From the NCBI GenBank assembly GCA_036426205.1, contig CM071568.1, positions 217,421,372 through 217,485,371 on the forward strand: a stretch of DNA of 64,000 bases, in the 5' to 3' direction. Shown here piece after piece: positions 41,888 through 52,389 of this stretch; the stretch's first letter is position 1, and every line of letters begins with the position of its first letter. The position numbers were made by a program, and so were the translations under genes. Under the pieces are notes generated by a model, which ran no database searches, had not been told where the DNA came from, and saw nothing but the letters and a program-made list of their open reading frames with translations. This DNA is from Ascaphus truei (taxonomy: Eukaryota > Chordata > Amphibia > Anura > Ascaphidae).

Positions 41888-43140
41888 TATATGTATATAT
41901 ATCTTTTTTTTTTTCCCTCCTACCACAGCACTCCAAGCTACAGAGACACCCTGGCTCCTGGGATATTTAATTTTGAAATTCCATTACAAGGCTTCTGGTC
42001 TGGGAGAAACAATATGGCTACCGGACGGAATCCCTTACTCTGGCAGCCAATAAAACGCGATGACATCATTGTGAGATGACTTGGCAGCTTGATGTTGATA
42101 AACCGAGAAGCCATGTTTGTTTTTCTTTGTAAGTACTGGTAAAAGTAAAGAAAATACATATCTCATAAATAAGGGGGTCCAAGGATCTATGACTGCCGCG
42201 GTTCATCTATGGGGGACGCAAGGTAATGAGGTTCATACTGTACAAGGTAAAAAATAAACACTTTTTTTTGGGTGGGGATTATTGCTGTAAAGCACATAGA
42301 AAAAGAAGTAGTATGTTATGCGTTAAATTGGAATACACTTCACCCCGTGAAAAAATACGGGTGTCATTTTAATAACCCTGGCACTGCCGACCTTCTCTTT
42401 GTTCCCCCCATATGGCTATGAAATAAATTAACCGGTGTTACCTTTAGGATCTGTCACACGACAAAAATATCTCCATTCTTGTCATTCTGGCATTTAGTAT
42501 CACAATACAAATGTACTAAGAGGCTGAAAGCACATTTCACATTTGTCATCACTTCAGCGTCCTATGTATTGCCGTTATGTGTTGTTTTTGGTAATGTAAG
42601 TTTTTAGGCAATGTGTGCATTTTTATCTCCTGATGATTCCAGACATAAGCAGCATTAAAAGCCTGACACAGCTGCTGCGGAGTGAAATGAATGTGGCTCA
42701 TCATTCTCCTCCTATTGTCACATAAAAGTTTATTTTTGTCTTTCTGATGTTTATTTTTGCACTGACAGCTGCTTCTTGATCTTCTTTAAGATGGCAAATA
42801 AAACACTATTTTCCACGTGTTAGAGTGAAATGGAAAGTTCATAAGCTCTTCATCCATTGTGTATCTGGTTGCTATCAAAACTGTATTATTTTAAACTAGA
42901 ATATGTTGGCGTTACACAAACAAGGGCTAAAGCTGAGACAAGACAAATAGCATTGGCATCAGTCATTTCTGTATCACTTTTCTAAAGTAAAAGATCATGT
43001 TCATCATTTCCCTGGACATGTTACAAGACATTGTGATACGGAGTATTATTATCATCATCGTTTATTTGTAAAGAGCCAACATATTCTGCATCGTGGTACA
43101 ACGAGGGAACAGTGATATTAATTACATAAACTGAAGAGGG
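41888..43140. other. No gene seen
   Basis: Spacer, moderately AT-rich, with short frames and no feature. Confidence 0.4.
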
Positions 43141-43149
43141 GATATGATA

Positions 43150-43212
43150 ACTACAGCTTAACGCCGTTATAGCGCGGTCCTCGGGGGCCACCCGCGACCA
43201 CCGCGTTATAAA
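43150..43212. repeat. Fragment of a palindromic repeat
   Basis: AACGCCGTTATAGCGCGGTC and GACCACCGCGTTATAAACGG are imperfect inverted complements around a GC-rich centre. It looks like the end of a MITE, cut off by the following Tc1 end. Confidence 0.45.
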
Positions 43213-43251
43213 CGGGGTCGCAGAAAAAAAATGGCCGCCGAAAAAAATGAG

Positions 43252-43592
43252 TTTTTCACACATAGCTTCTCCATTTTGGCTTTATTTTTGTTAAATAAAT
43301 CATGACAGTGTAATATGTCACGTGTTGTTCATCTGAGGTTGTATTTACCTAATTTTAAGACCTGCTAAGGAACAGATGATTGTTATTATGTCCTGATATG
43401 TAAAACCATAGAATTCAAAGAGGGTGTAGTTGCTTTTTCACACAACTGTATATATACCAGTATGAGTTAATGTAAGCTCACCTAAGGAACGATAACAAGC
43501 AATTTAATAATGTAATTTTCTCTCAAGGACAATCATTCTAGCAAAAACAAATTCTTCCAATACGGCTATGTATGAATGTTTATTCACTGCAA
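43252..43592. repeat. Tc1 inverted-repeat end plus flank, inverted duplicate of 50,333-50,690
   Basis: 43,252-43,450 is one ~200-bp inverted repeat of the Tc1 family at 50.5-52.1 kb (TTCTCCATTTTGGCTTTATT, AAACCATAGAATTCAAAGAG). The match continues past the transposon tip into the flank (CAGTATGAGTTAA, AAGGAACGATAACAAGC, AATACGGCTATGTATGAATG), as the reverse complement of 50,333-50,467. Both loci therefore share one older insertion event or a host repeat. Confidence 0.85.
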
Positions 43593-43703
43593 GTATTTAA
43601 ACTTGATACTTATTACTTTATGGTTTGTCAATTGGATGTAGCATTGGGCACCCCTGTCTTTTGTTTGTATACATTTGCCACGCTCAGTAGCAATCTTATT
43701 GAC

Positions 43704-43707
<4 letters not shown>

Positions 43708-43790
<83 letters not shown>
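43708..43790. repeat. (TG)n microsatellite, about 40 repeats
   Basis: Uninterrupted TG dinucleotides. The Cys/Val and Thr/His frames at 43,572-43,997 are artefacts of it. Confidence 0.97.
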
Positions 43791-43792
<2 letters not shown>

Positions 43793-43854
43793 TAATATAG
43801 ATATATATAGTAATATCAAAAAAAGCAAAAACAGTCAGCCACACTGATGTATGG

Positions 43855-44130
43855 CAAAGGCATTTGCTAATCCCATAGAAATCCACACAGCATATGAACC
43901 GCCCAAAGACCAGTAAAGGACAGCACACCAGCAAGGATGAGTCCAAAATAAATTGTATTAAAACATACTTACATGATAGCCAATGTTTCGGTCCCACAGG
44001 GAGACCTGCACAGCCCTGAGTAAGTCTCCCTGTGGGACCGAAACGATGGCTATCGTGTAACTATTGTTTTATACAATTTATTTTGGGATTACTCCTTGCT
44101 GGTTGCTGTCTCTTTACTGGTCTTTGGGCT
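43855..44130. repeat. Palindromic repeat with hammerhead-like motifs on both strands
   Basis: The left arm (CAGCATATGAACC, AAAGACCAGTAAAG, ATGTTTCGGTCCCACAGGGAG) pairs with the right arm (CTCCCTGTGGGACCGAAAC, CTTTACTGGTCTTTG, GGTTCATATGCT). The motif CTGAGTAAGTCTCCC/GGGACCGAAACGATGG lies at 44,016-44,050. An (AT)n tract follows at 44,141-44,190. Confidence 0.75.
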
Positions 44131-44141
44131 GGTTCATATGC

Positions 44142-44172
<31 letters not shown>

Positions 44173-44394
44173 TATATTATATATATATATGTGGTGGTGT
44201 TGGAGTTAGAGCGTGCTGGGAATGTGTGTGTGTAAGCTTTTACAGAGCATGGTTTATGTGCATTTTCAGGTGCTGGACTCTTTTTCACATTATCCGTTTG
44301 GATTGACTTTATTTACGTTTATCACAATCATATAGGGAGTTTTTACAGGGAATAAAGGGAAGTACCATTGGACACCTATTACCTTTGGGAGTGG

Positions 44395-44440
44395 GTCTGA
44401 AGAAGGGTTCTTAACCACGAAACGTTGCCCCCCTTCCCCT
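44395..44440 (+). other. Hammerhead-like motif
   Basis: CTGAAGA fits the CTGANGA core consensus, followed by GGTT/AACC pairing and CGAAACGTTG. An extra base sits before stem II and there is no GTC/GTH after a stem III, so it is not a complete ribozyme. Confidence 0.45.
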
Positions 44441-44794
44441 GCATCACCTTTTGTTTGCACCCCCCTCCCCCACCCTCTCCTCCTTCCATTCTCTTTTCCA
44501 ACCCCAGTTTGTTTTTCTTTCCATCTTTCCCATTCCCGTTTTCTCCCATTTACCCATTTACCCTTGTTGCTTATACGCTTTTTGCAATTTGACCTATACC
44601 CCCTGGGGTTTTGTGTTCTTTTCTTCATTAAATCAATTTGGCTTATACCTTTTTCCATTTGTCTTTTATGAGTGCTGGGAACATTGTTCTGTATCTATTG
44701 TTGTGGAAGAAGTAGGGTTTCTCCATGTTCCACATTGCACCATTTAATACATGCTTGCTATTTTGAGTGCGGCCTATTTTTGTTTTATTACTTG
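44441..44794. other. No gene seen
   Basis: Pyrimidine-rich stretch (about 44,450-44,560) followed by AT-rich spacer. Frames at 44,290-44,747 on both strands have no domain. Confidence 0.4.
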
Positions 44795-45260
44795 TGAGCA
44801 CATTCACATGTCTTAGACAGGTCTGCAAGCCTGCCTTTCACCATTATCACCTAGCATACAGTGCTTCCACTGTAGCAAGGGATTCTGGGAAATGACAAGC
44901 AAATGAGCACACAGTGGAAGCACTATATATAGCTATATATATATGCAAATAGAACTGTATGCTCATCTGCATGTCTTAGGCAGGTCTGCAACCCCACCTT
45001 TCACCATTATCACCCAGCATACAGCACTTCCACTGCAGCAAGGGATTCTGGGAAATGACATGCAAATGAGGCCAGTGCCACTTTTTGCTTCAAAACCATT
45101 TTAAACATGTTTCCCTATAGGCTTAGCTTGCTGCATGGTCACAGCTTTGAGCACAGCCAGGGTTAAGTGCATACCCAGAAACAACCCACAGACAGCTGTT
45201 TTCGACCTTAATGGTCTCTATCAGTGTGGGGTTGATTAACTGGGTATGCAAAGAAGCTAT
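44795..45260 (-). mobile_element. Ribozyme-bearing short element, copy 2, with partial second body
   Basis: On the minus strand: degenerate hammerhead (45,240-45,165), then the body shared with 15,112-15,360, ending near 44,950. A second, partial body (about 44,800-44,915) repeats the CCCAGAATCCCTTGCT and GTGATAATGGTGAAAGG text. This head-to-tail arrangement is what a multimeric or rolling-circle-like RNA template would leave, though simple tandem duplication is equally possible. Confidence 0.65.
45165..45240 (-). ncRNA. Decayed type I hammerhead ribozyme
   Basis: Homologous to the 15-kb ribozyme. The core reads CTGATAGA (one inserted A) from 45,224 downward. Stem II GACC/GGTC is intact. GAAAACAGCTGTC has one inserted A before the cleavage triplet GTC (45,193-45,191), and CCCACA/TGTGGG of stem I is kept. 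The two single-base insertions in the catalytic core should abolish activity. Confidence 0.75.
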
Positions 45261-45295
45261 GGAATAGGCTATACCATAATACTGATTAAGTTATC

Positions 45296-45600
45296 TATTA
45301 TATATATATATATATATATATAGTATATCGTTACCGTTCCAAGGATTGGTAACAAAGACAAACACTCAATGTTGAAAATCAAAGTGTATTAGTGAAGCAA
45401 AAATACATCCAGAAACCCAACGTTTCGTGTCCTACAGAATGGGACCTTCCCCAGGGGTATACCCTTTGTATTCCCCTGAGGAAGGTCCCATCCTGTAGGA
45501 CCGAAACGTTGGGTTTCTGTATGTATTTTTGCTTTCACTAATACACTTTGATTTTCAACATTGAGTGCTGTCTCTTGTTTACCAACCTTGGAACGTGTAA
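45296..45600. repeat. Palindromic MITE-like repeat with paired motifs
   Basis: Arms of about 125 bp: GTTCCAAGGATTGGTAA, CACTCAATGTTGAAAATCAA, AACCCAACGTTTCG on the left against their complements on the right, ending CCAACCTTGGAACG. Each arm holds CTGNGGAAGGTCCCAT... GGAC(A)CGAAACGTTGGG, so the motif appears on both strands (45,415-45,455 and 45,474-45,515). An (AT)n tract lies at 45,298-45,323. Confidence 0.8.
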
Positions 45601-45674
45601 CGTATAACTACATTCTCTATATGGGACGTGCACCTGTGGCTTACCAGCACCTATTGGAGTGCCAACTGCCTTAT

Positions 45675-45712
45675 CTGACTATATATATATATATATATAG
45701 ATATATATATTC
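45675..45712. repeat. (AT)n microsatellite
   Basis: TATATA repeats with one interruption. Confidence 0.9.
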
Positions 45713-45829
45713 TTTGTCTTATAGATCTGTCGTCATTTATTGAGTGGGAGAATAACTATTTTCCTTCCCTTTATATACATTTCTGTTGAACTGAAGTCTT
45801 TGTATATATATATATAACACATGGAAATA

Positions 45830-46090
45830 TTACTGTATGCTCATTTGCATGTCTTAGACAGCTTCAGGGGACCATGTGTTATATAGTTTTGAAGCAAAAG
45901 GTGGCACTGTGTGCTCATTTGCATGTCACTTCCCAGAATCCCTTGCTTCAGTGGAAGCACTGTAAGCTGGGTGATAATGGTGAAAGGCGGGGTTGCAGAC
46001 CTGTCTAAGACATGAAAATGACCATACAGTAATATTTCCATTTGCTATATGCTTTACTGTGGAGGGTTTTTGTCACTTTTTTTTACCCAC
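45830..46090 (+). mobile_element. Ribozyme-element body, copy 3, without a ribozyme
   Basis: Shares GTTTTGAAGCAAAAGGTGGC, CCCAGAATCCCTTGCT, GGGTGATAATGGTGAAAGG and CAGTAATATTTCCATTTG with the 15-kb element. It continues into CTGTGGAGGGTTTTTGTCAC, which at 15 kb is the leader upstream of the ribozyme. So leader follows body here, while leader precedes ribozyme there. Confidence 0.65.
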
Positions 46091-46147
46091 CATAATATAA
46101 AATCAAAACTGAATAGACGATACTGTTCTGTGGCTAAAGAAATGCTT

Positions 46148-46195
46148 TTATTTGTGCGAGCTTTCGAGATACACTGATCTCTTCTTCCGGTGTTG
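46148..46195 (-). other. Hammerhead-like motif with long stem II
   Basis: On the minus strand GGAAGAAGAGAT...ATCTCGAAAGCTCGC: a GAAA box after an AGAGAT/ATCTC stem. The first core box has drifted from CTGANGA to CCGGAAGA. It resembles degenerate motif copies elsewhere in the window. Confidence 0.35.
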
Positions 46196-46344
46196 TTACA
46201 ATGGATAAAGCAAAGACACACACACAAAATTAATATATATATATATACATATATATATATTTATTTTTTTTAAACTTCAATTTAAAAAAAATCCTTTTTC
46301 TCTTGGAAGTTCCAGAGAAGTAGCGTAATCATAAATAGAGAAGC

Positions 46345-47030
46345 AATAGCAGAAGAATGCCAACGCTGCTGCCAGAATCACTCTACTCTTTCCTAAATCT
46401 GTCTCCGCATCTCCCCTCCTGAAATCCCTCTCCTGGCTTCCGATTAAATCCCGTATCTCACACTCAATTCTCCTGCTCACCTTTAAAGCTTTACATTCTT
46501 CTGCCCCTCCTTACATCTCAGCCCTAATTTCTCGCTATGCACCATCCCGACTCTTGCGTTCTTCTCAAGGATGTCTTCTTTCTACCCCCTTTGTATCTAA
46601 AGCTCTCTCGATCCTTAAACCTTTCTCACTTTCTGCTCCACACCTCTGGAATGCCCTTCCCCTCAATACCCGACTAGCCCCCTCGCTATCCACCTTTAAG
46701 ACCCACCTTAAGACACATCTGCTTAAAGAAGCATATGAATAGCACTGGATAGTCATGGACACATGATACATAAAGCTTGGCCCCCTGCAGACGCACTTAC
46801 TAGAATTCCCTCCTACTGTCTCTGTACGTTCTCCCTACCTACCAATTAGATTGTAAGCTCCTCTGAGCAGGGACTCCTTCCTTAATGTTACTTTTACAGT
46901 ATGTCTGAAGCACTTATTCCCATGGTCTGTTATTTATATTATTTGTTATTTATATGACATGTATTACTGCTGTGAAGCGCTATGTACATTTATGGCGCTA
47001 TATAAATAAAGACATACAATACAATACTAC
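46345..47030 (+). pseudogene. L2-type LINE, C-terminus and 3' tail
   Basis: A mostly open frame reads NAAARITLLFPK, LSWLPIKSRISHSILLLTFKALHSSAP, then RSSQGCLLSTP, SAPHLWNALPLNTR and FKTHLKTHLLKEAYE before a stop near 46,740. These are the hallmark C-terminal blocks of L2/CR1-group ORF2. The untranslated tail contains GATTGTAAGCTCC...GCAGGGACTCC and ends CTGTGAAGCGCTATGTAC...GCGCTATATAAATAAAGACA with a short ACAATACAAT repeat, as L2 tails do. Endonuclease and RT are missing; a 5'-truncated copy. Confidence 0.85.
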
Positions 47031-47540
47031 GAATGTTATATTTGTGCCATCAGAAAATAAGACGGCCAACCATTGGCTGGACTGCAGCTACTGCATTGCC
47101 ATGACTAAAGAATAATGCCCAAGGAAACCTCACACACAGATTGCACAGCAAGCCTTTCCTACTGTGTCTTTCCAGGATAAGCAAAACTACTGAACAGCAG
47201 TTATACAATGTCCATATCGCAGAGCATTTATTGGCATAAGGGAAAACATTTGTAAGATCCATCTTCAAACACGCAGGGAATTAACAGATATTGAGCAGAT
47301 CACTCCCATTCGTTAGAGAATTCACTGTAGTCAGATAAAGAAGATTTGTAAGGTTTCCAGGTCTCATCAATTTCGAGAAAAGTACTTCTCAAACCAGAAA
47401 TGTACTACTTGTGGAGGGGAAATAAATCACTGCATTGATATATGCAAATCAGCACTACAGACATTGTCCCACCAGACTCGCTAGAGTGTTAAAATGTGAT
47501 GATAATTTAGCACATTAGCTTGGGATATACATAGCACAAA
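47031..47540. other. No gene seen
   Basis: Spacer without a supported feature. Confidence 0.35.
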
Positions 47541-47976
47541 CAGGCAGTCCTCGTTTTACAACGCTTCGCTTTACAACGAATGGCTTATCCAACGCTAGGC
47601 AATGTATACCTATGTTCATTTTTACAACGCCAAAACGGCTTATCCAACGCTCTTACGACGCTTTGCAACGTTGTTTATGTGTATATAATATAAATATTAT
47701 ATAATATTATATTATACTATATAATATATTATTATATTGTATATTATGTTATATTATATATAAAATACAGTATATACACTATATAATTTATGTGTGTGCT
47801 GCATATCTTATTGCCTGTGTAAAATATTTGGTGTATTTTAGTGTTAAAAATGCCTTCAGGAACGGAACCTTTCATTTAAACAGTGTTCCTATGGGAAACG
47901 TGTTCCGCTTTAAGACGTTTCGCTATCCAACGCCATTTTGAGTAACGCATTGTGTCGGATAACCGAGGACTGCCTG
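47541..47976. mobile_element. Tigger-like MITE with CAGGCAGTCCTCG ends, 436 bp
   Basis: The ends CAGGCAGTCCTCGTTTTAC and AACCGAGGACTGCCTG are inverted complements. The right side is followed by TA; the left flank (AA) is one base off. The interior has repeated TATCCAACGC/GCGTTGGATA and TTTACAACG boxes. An AT-rich low-complexity tract (47,683-47,790) sits inside. Confidence 0.75.
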
Positions 47977-48455
47977 TACATACAAATTCATATTTCAAAC
48001 ATTAGTAATAATTATTGTGCAGAAAACCCTAACCGTAAGCTACAAGGTTATGAAAAGAAATATGTGAAAGGTTTGCAAAACTTCGCAAAATGTACGAAAT
48101 TTGCAGTTTTTTCGCGAAAGAAATAAAAAAGATTAAAATGTGATGAAATGTCACCAATTACGCGAAATTACCACTAAACTTGAAAAAAAAAAAAACGACC
48201 TTTCAAGCCTATAAAAAATAAATCTTATTTAAAGCAGTAAAAGGATCACCAGCTCATTAAAGACTTCAGTACTGTATATCCCAAGAGGACAAATCAAAGA
48301 GCAGCAAATTAACACCATTCGTATTGATCTAATTATGAGATTCATAAGTAATCATTTCAGTGAATTCATGTCTTATTCTTCAGAATAAAAACCAAAAATT
48401 ATGTAAATTATCTAAAATTATGTTTTTGAAGCTTCCAAACTATATATATATATAG
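47977..48455. other. No gene seen
   Basis: AT-rich; the A-run at about 48,183-48,195 is the only distinctive feature. Confidence 0.4.
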
Positions 48456-48458
48456 ATA

Positions 48459-48571
48459 CACATTTCTATATTCTGTGAACACATCCATCACTTTGAACAA
48501 AGTGTAACTATACACACACACACACACACACTTCAAAGTGGTGAATGTGTACACAGAATATAGAAATGTAA
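48459..48571. repeat. Hairpin-forming inverted repeat
   Basis: ACATTTCTATATTCTGTG...CACTTTGAA (48,459-48,498) pairs with TTCAAAGTG...CACAGAATATAGAAATGT (48,532-48,570), arms of about 38 bp. The loop has a (CA)n tract at 48,513-48,531. Possibly a tiny MITE. Confidence 0.8.
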
Positions 48572-48825
48572 GACTAAGTAGCTCCTAAATCTCCATTATT
48601 TGCATTACTCAGCACAAAGGACTATTTAATGTTCTTCATACCGACCACCACAGAAAGGTAAATATTTGGTGCACTGGCAATTAAAATGAAACAGTGATAT
48701 AGTCATTAAAATAGAGCATACATATACAGTAGCTTTTGCTCGGCTTGCTTTAGCATGTGATTCAGGAGTGCTTCTACAGAGGAATAGAAATGGTGGAGGC
48801 GCTGTAAACTTGAAATACATGTTAA

Positions 48826-49251
48826 AGGAGCAATCCGCACCAACTAACCTCCCTTTTTATTTACAGGATTGGCACCGCGGCGTCTTTCAGAGCTGAACGA
48901 CACTATTCTCAGCTCCGGGACCCTTCAGTTCCTGAGATACTTACTGGTAAAGTTACTGCTATTACGTCCTGGTTTTTAAAGGGCTTTTATATGGCTGTCC
49001 AATAGGAAACCGCATCCGATGATGTCGTACTGTAGCTTCCTATTGACCCCAAATTTGTCAGAAAGTATGTTTCTCCCCCCCCCCCCCCCCCCCCCGAGGG
49101 AGATTTAAACCCGGTAACTTCACTGGTAATTATAACTTGAACCGGGAGGTCACCGAAGCTGAAAAAGGTGGCGTTCAGTTCCTGGGGAGCCCCAATTCCC
49201 TATCTGTAAAAAAAATATGGGGACCAAAAAAAAAAAAGAGGAACTGCTTCC
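48826..49251. mobile_element. TTAA-type MITE (Kolobok/T2-like), 426 bp
   Basis: TTAA at 48,822-48,825 and 49,252-49,255 flanks AGGAGCAATCC and its partner GGAACTGCTTCC. Known: T2/Kolobok and piggyBac elements use TTAA, and T2-type ends in frogs start TTAAAGG. Arms pair further (GGGACCCTTCAGTTCCTGAG with GTTCAGTTCCTGGGGAGCCC in part). A C-run lies at 49,074-49,095. The 49,175-49,519 minus-strand frame is not a gene. Confidence 0.7.
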
Positions 49252-49255
49252 TTAA

Positions 49256-50332
49256 AGTGCAGTGTATTGCTGCATGGTAAACATAGTTCTTCCCAGACGT
49301 TGGCCCTAATTCATTAAAGTGAATATAACTCTTAACTCCCTGCCACGGAGAAGAGGCTTCACAGCACATTGAATCTGGGCCATAGTTGTACACAAACGTT
49401 AAAGAATTCACAAGTCTTTTCTTCAAATGTGTTGTCATATTAAAATGACACGTATCATTTCTTGTGTATCGTTGTGCAATATTTTCTTTCAATTTGTGGT
49501 GCATCCAATAAATTGCCAAGACTGCGCTAAAGTGAAGATATTTCTACTTGGGAAATACGTATCTTATATTGGACTCAGTGATGGAACTTGACTTTACAGA
49601 CAGGGGGTTTCTATCTTTTGTAGTTGACAAGGGATTGAAAGATATAGGTAATACCTGAAGTTGACATTCTTCTTTCATTATGTAGCAGTCAATATGAAAC
49701 CATGAAAGGTCATGTAGTATAGTTTCATATTGATTAAAAAAAAAACTAAAATCCATATGGCCTTGTATTGACATTAACAACATTGTATGAGCCATTAATC
49801 ATATAAAGACTAAACATCATGCATATGCTCCAGGAACAGCAGACAATTTCAACCCAACACCTAGGGTCATGCATCAACATATACTCACTGTGAGAACCAT
49901 CTGTGGGGCTATTTCACCAGTTCCAGACTGGTTTTCGACAAAAACCCCTTGATTACTATTATACACCTCTTATTCATACTATCTAGAACAGTGCAAGGAA
50001 AGTTAACAAATGCATTTTGTTCTTGATTTTAAAAAGAAATGTGGTATTTTAGTGGGTAATATTGACTATTCTGCTATCAGGTGCTAATCTATTTTCTTTT
50101 CTTTTTTAATTATTATTAACAAAAAAGCCACAATAGTACTCAGGTAAAAAAGAGCCTAACATTTTGGAGCTACTCAGGGAGAAATAAATATCCACACCAA
50201 CTGTAAAGCACAGTTAACATTAGTAAATGATCTGAACACTTTGGGGTGTTTTCCAAGCTGCAAAACTTGGGCAAATAAAACCCCTCAGTTGTTAGATTGT
50301 TTCTAGTGCTGTGTTTTGCACCTCCTCGCTTT
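49256..50332. other. No gene seen
   Basis: AT-rich spacer without recognisable coding. Confidence 0.4.
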
Positions 50333-50467
50333 GCAGGGAATAAACATTCATACATAGCCGTATTGGAAGAACTTGTTTTTGCTAGAATGATTACATCTAC
50401 TTGAGAGAAAATTACATTGTTAAATTGCTTGTTATCGTTCCTTAGGTGAGCTTACAGTTAACTCATA
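50333..50467. repeat. Tc1 flank shared with 43.46-43.59 kb (inverted)
   Basis: See the entry at 43,252-43,592. This is the reverse complement of that flank, at about 90% by eye. Confidence 0.8.
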
Positions 50468-52076
50468 CTGGTTGTGTGAAAAAGCAACTACACCCTCTTT
50501 GAATTCTATGGTTTTACATATCAGGACATAATAACAATCATCTGTTCCTTCGCAGGTCTTAAAATTAGGTAAATACAGCCTTAGATGAACAACAACACAT
50601 GACATATTACACGGTGTCATGATTTATTTAACAAAAATAAAGCCAAAATGGAGAAGCCATGTGTGAAAAACGAAGTTTACCTTATGATTCAATAGCTTGC
50701 AGCACCACCTTTAGCAGCAATAACTTGGAGTAATCGTTTTCTGTATGACTTTATCAGTCTCTCACATCGTTGTTGAAGAATTTTGGCCCACTCTTCTTTA
50801 CAACGTTGCATCAGTTCATTGAGGTTTGTGGGCATTTGTATATGTACAGCTCTCTTAAGGTCCAGCCACAGCATTTCAATCGGGTTGAGGTCTGAACTTT
50901 GACTGGGCCATTGCAACACCTTGATTCTTTTCTTTTTCAGCCATTCTGTTGTAGATTTGCTGGTGTGCTTGGGATCATTGTCCTGTTGCTTGACCCAATT
51001 TCGGCCAAGCATTAGCTGTCGGACAGATGGCCTCACATTTGACTCTAGAATACTTTGGTATACAGAGGAGTTCATGGTCGACTCAATGACTGCAAGATTC
51101 CCAGGTTCTGTTGCTGCAAAACAAGCTCAAATCATCACCCTTCCACCACCGTGCTTGACAGTTGATATGAAGTGTTTGTGCTAATATGCTGTGTTTGGTT
51201 TTCGCCAAACGTGGCGCTGTGCATTATGGCCAAACATCTCCACTTTGGTCTCGTCTGTCCAAAGGACATTGTTCCAGAAGTCTTGTGGTTTGTTCAGATG
51301 CAACTATGCAAACCTAAGCCATGCTGCCATGTTCTTTTTAGAGAGAAGAGGCTTTCTCCTGGCAACCCTTCCAAACATACCATACTTGTTCAGTCTTTTC
51401 TAATTGTACTGTCATGAACTTTAACATTTAACATGCTAACTGAAGCCTGTAGAGTCTGAGATGTAACTCTTGGGTTTTTTGCAATTTCCCTAAGCATTGC
51501 ACGGTCTGACCTTGGGGTGAATTTGCTGGGACGTCCACTCCTGGGAAGATTGGCAACTGTCTTGAATGTTTTCCACTTTTGAATAATCTTTCTCACTGTA
51601 GAATGATGGACTTTAAATTGTTTGGAAATGGCCTTATAACCCTTCCCAGATTGATGGGCAGCAACAATTGCTTCTCTAAGATCATTGCTGATGTCTTTCC
51701 TCCTTGGCATTGTGTTAACACACCTGAATGCTCCAGACCAGCAAACTGCTAAAACTTCGGCTTTTATAGAGGTCTTCACACTTGCTGATGATCAATTAAT
51801 CAAGGGCATTTGATTAGCAGCACCTGTCTGCTACCTAGCATCTTAATTCCTATGGAAGCAGTAAGGGTGTACTTAGTTTTTCACAAATAGCTTCTCCATT
51901 TTGGCTTTATTTTTGTTAAATAAATCATGACAGTGTAATATGTCATGTGTTGTTGTTCATCTGAGGTTGTATTTACCTAATTGTAAGACCTGCTAAGGAA
52001 CAGATGATTGTTATTAAGTCCTGATATGTAAAACCATAGAATTCAAAGAGGGTGTACTTTCTTTTTCACACCACTG
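50468..52076 (-). mobile_element. Tc1-type DNA transposon with ~210-bp inverted repeats
   Basis: Terminal segments 50,468-50,690 and 51,870-52,076 are inverted complements (GTGTGAAAAAG at the tip; TACACCCTCTTTGAATTCTA; TAGAATTC...AAAACCATAG; AAAATGGAGAAGC inside). TA lies outside both tips (50,466-50,467; 52,077-52,078). Known: long inverted repeats with internal direct repeats (IR/DR) are typical of vertebrate Tc1 elements such as the Sleeping Beauty type. One broken transposase gene is inside. Confidence 0.9.
50689..51710 (-). pseudogene. Tc1 transposase (DD34E), catalytic triad present but frame broken
   Basis: Begins MPRRKDISNDLREAIVAAHQ (Met at about 51,710) with the first HTH (GYKAISKQFKVHHSTVRKII) and GRPSKFTPRSDR. 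The frame is lost after VHDSTIRKD. Between 51,390 and 51,080 a shifted frame with in-frame stops still reads LWTDETKVEMFG. The last part is open (51,075-50,689): QQDNDPKHT, DLNPIEMLW, and a C-terminus ending GGAASY. All three catalytic acids remain. Breaks are stops and frame shifts in the middle, so no functional protein is expected. Confidence 0.9.
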
Positions 52077-52124
52077 TAGATTTGATTAGAGAGGAGCCTA
52101 GGTCCTTTAACCTTGGCCATAGAG

Positions 52125-52360
52125 CAGCGGTGCGCAAACTCGGGGGCGCAAAATTATTCAGGGGGGTCACGGGCGGTTGTAGGGGCCACGCGCTCTTCCC
52201 CCAAGGCATTTAAATTAATGCCAGGGGATTGCGTGAGGCCTCTGCAACTAACTTACCTTCTCTTCGGCGCTGCGTCGTCATGGCAACGCGGCGTCATTTG
52301 GGTAATGTGACGTCACGTGAGGAGGGGAGAGGCGAGAGCAGGAAAGATTGCGCAGCGCTG
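52125..52360. mobile_element. hAT (Buster-type) MITE, 236 bp
   Basis: CAGCGGTGCGCAAAC at the left and GATTGCGCAGCGCTG at the right. Flanks are CCATAGAG (52,117-52,124) and CTGTAGAG (52,361-52,368), matching at 6 of 8. The interior matches 26.65 kb (GGCATTTAAATTAATGCC) and has AACTTACCTT, the complement of AAGGTAAGTT. Confidence 0.85.
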
Positions 52361-52389
52361 CTGTAGAGTACACATACGAGGTCCGTACC

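Noticed and set aside
43572..43997. ORFs rich in Cys/Val and Thr/His
   Set aside because: Translation of a (TG)n microsatellite.
44395..44440. Additional full hammerhead ribozyme
   Set aside because: The core consensus is met, but stem II has an extra base at its foot and there is no cleavage triplet after a stem III; kept only as a motif.
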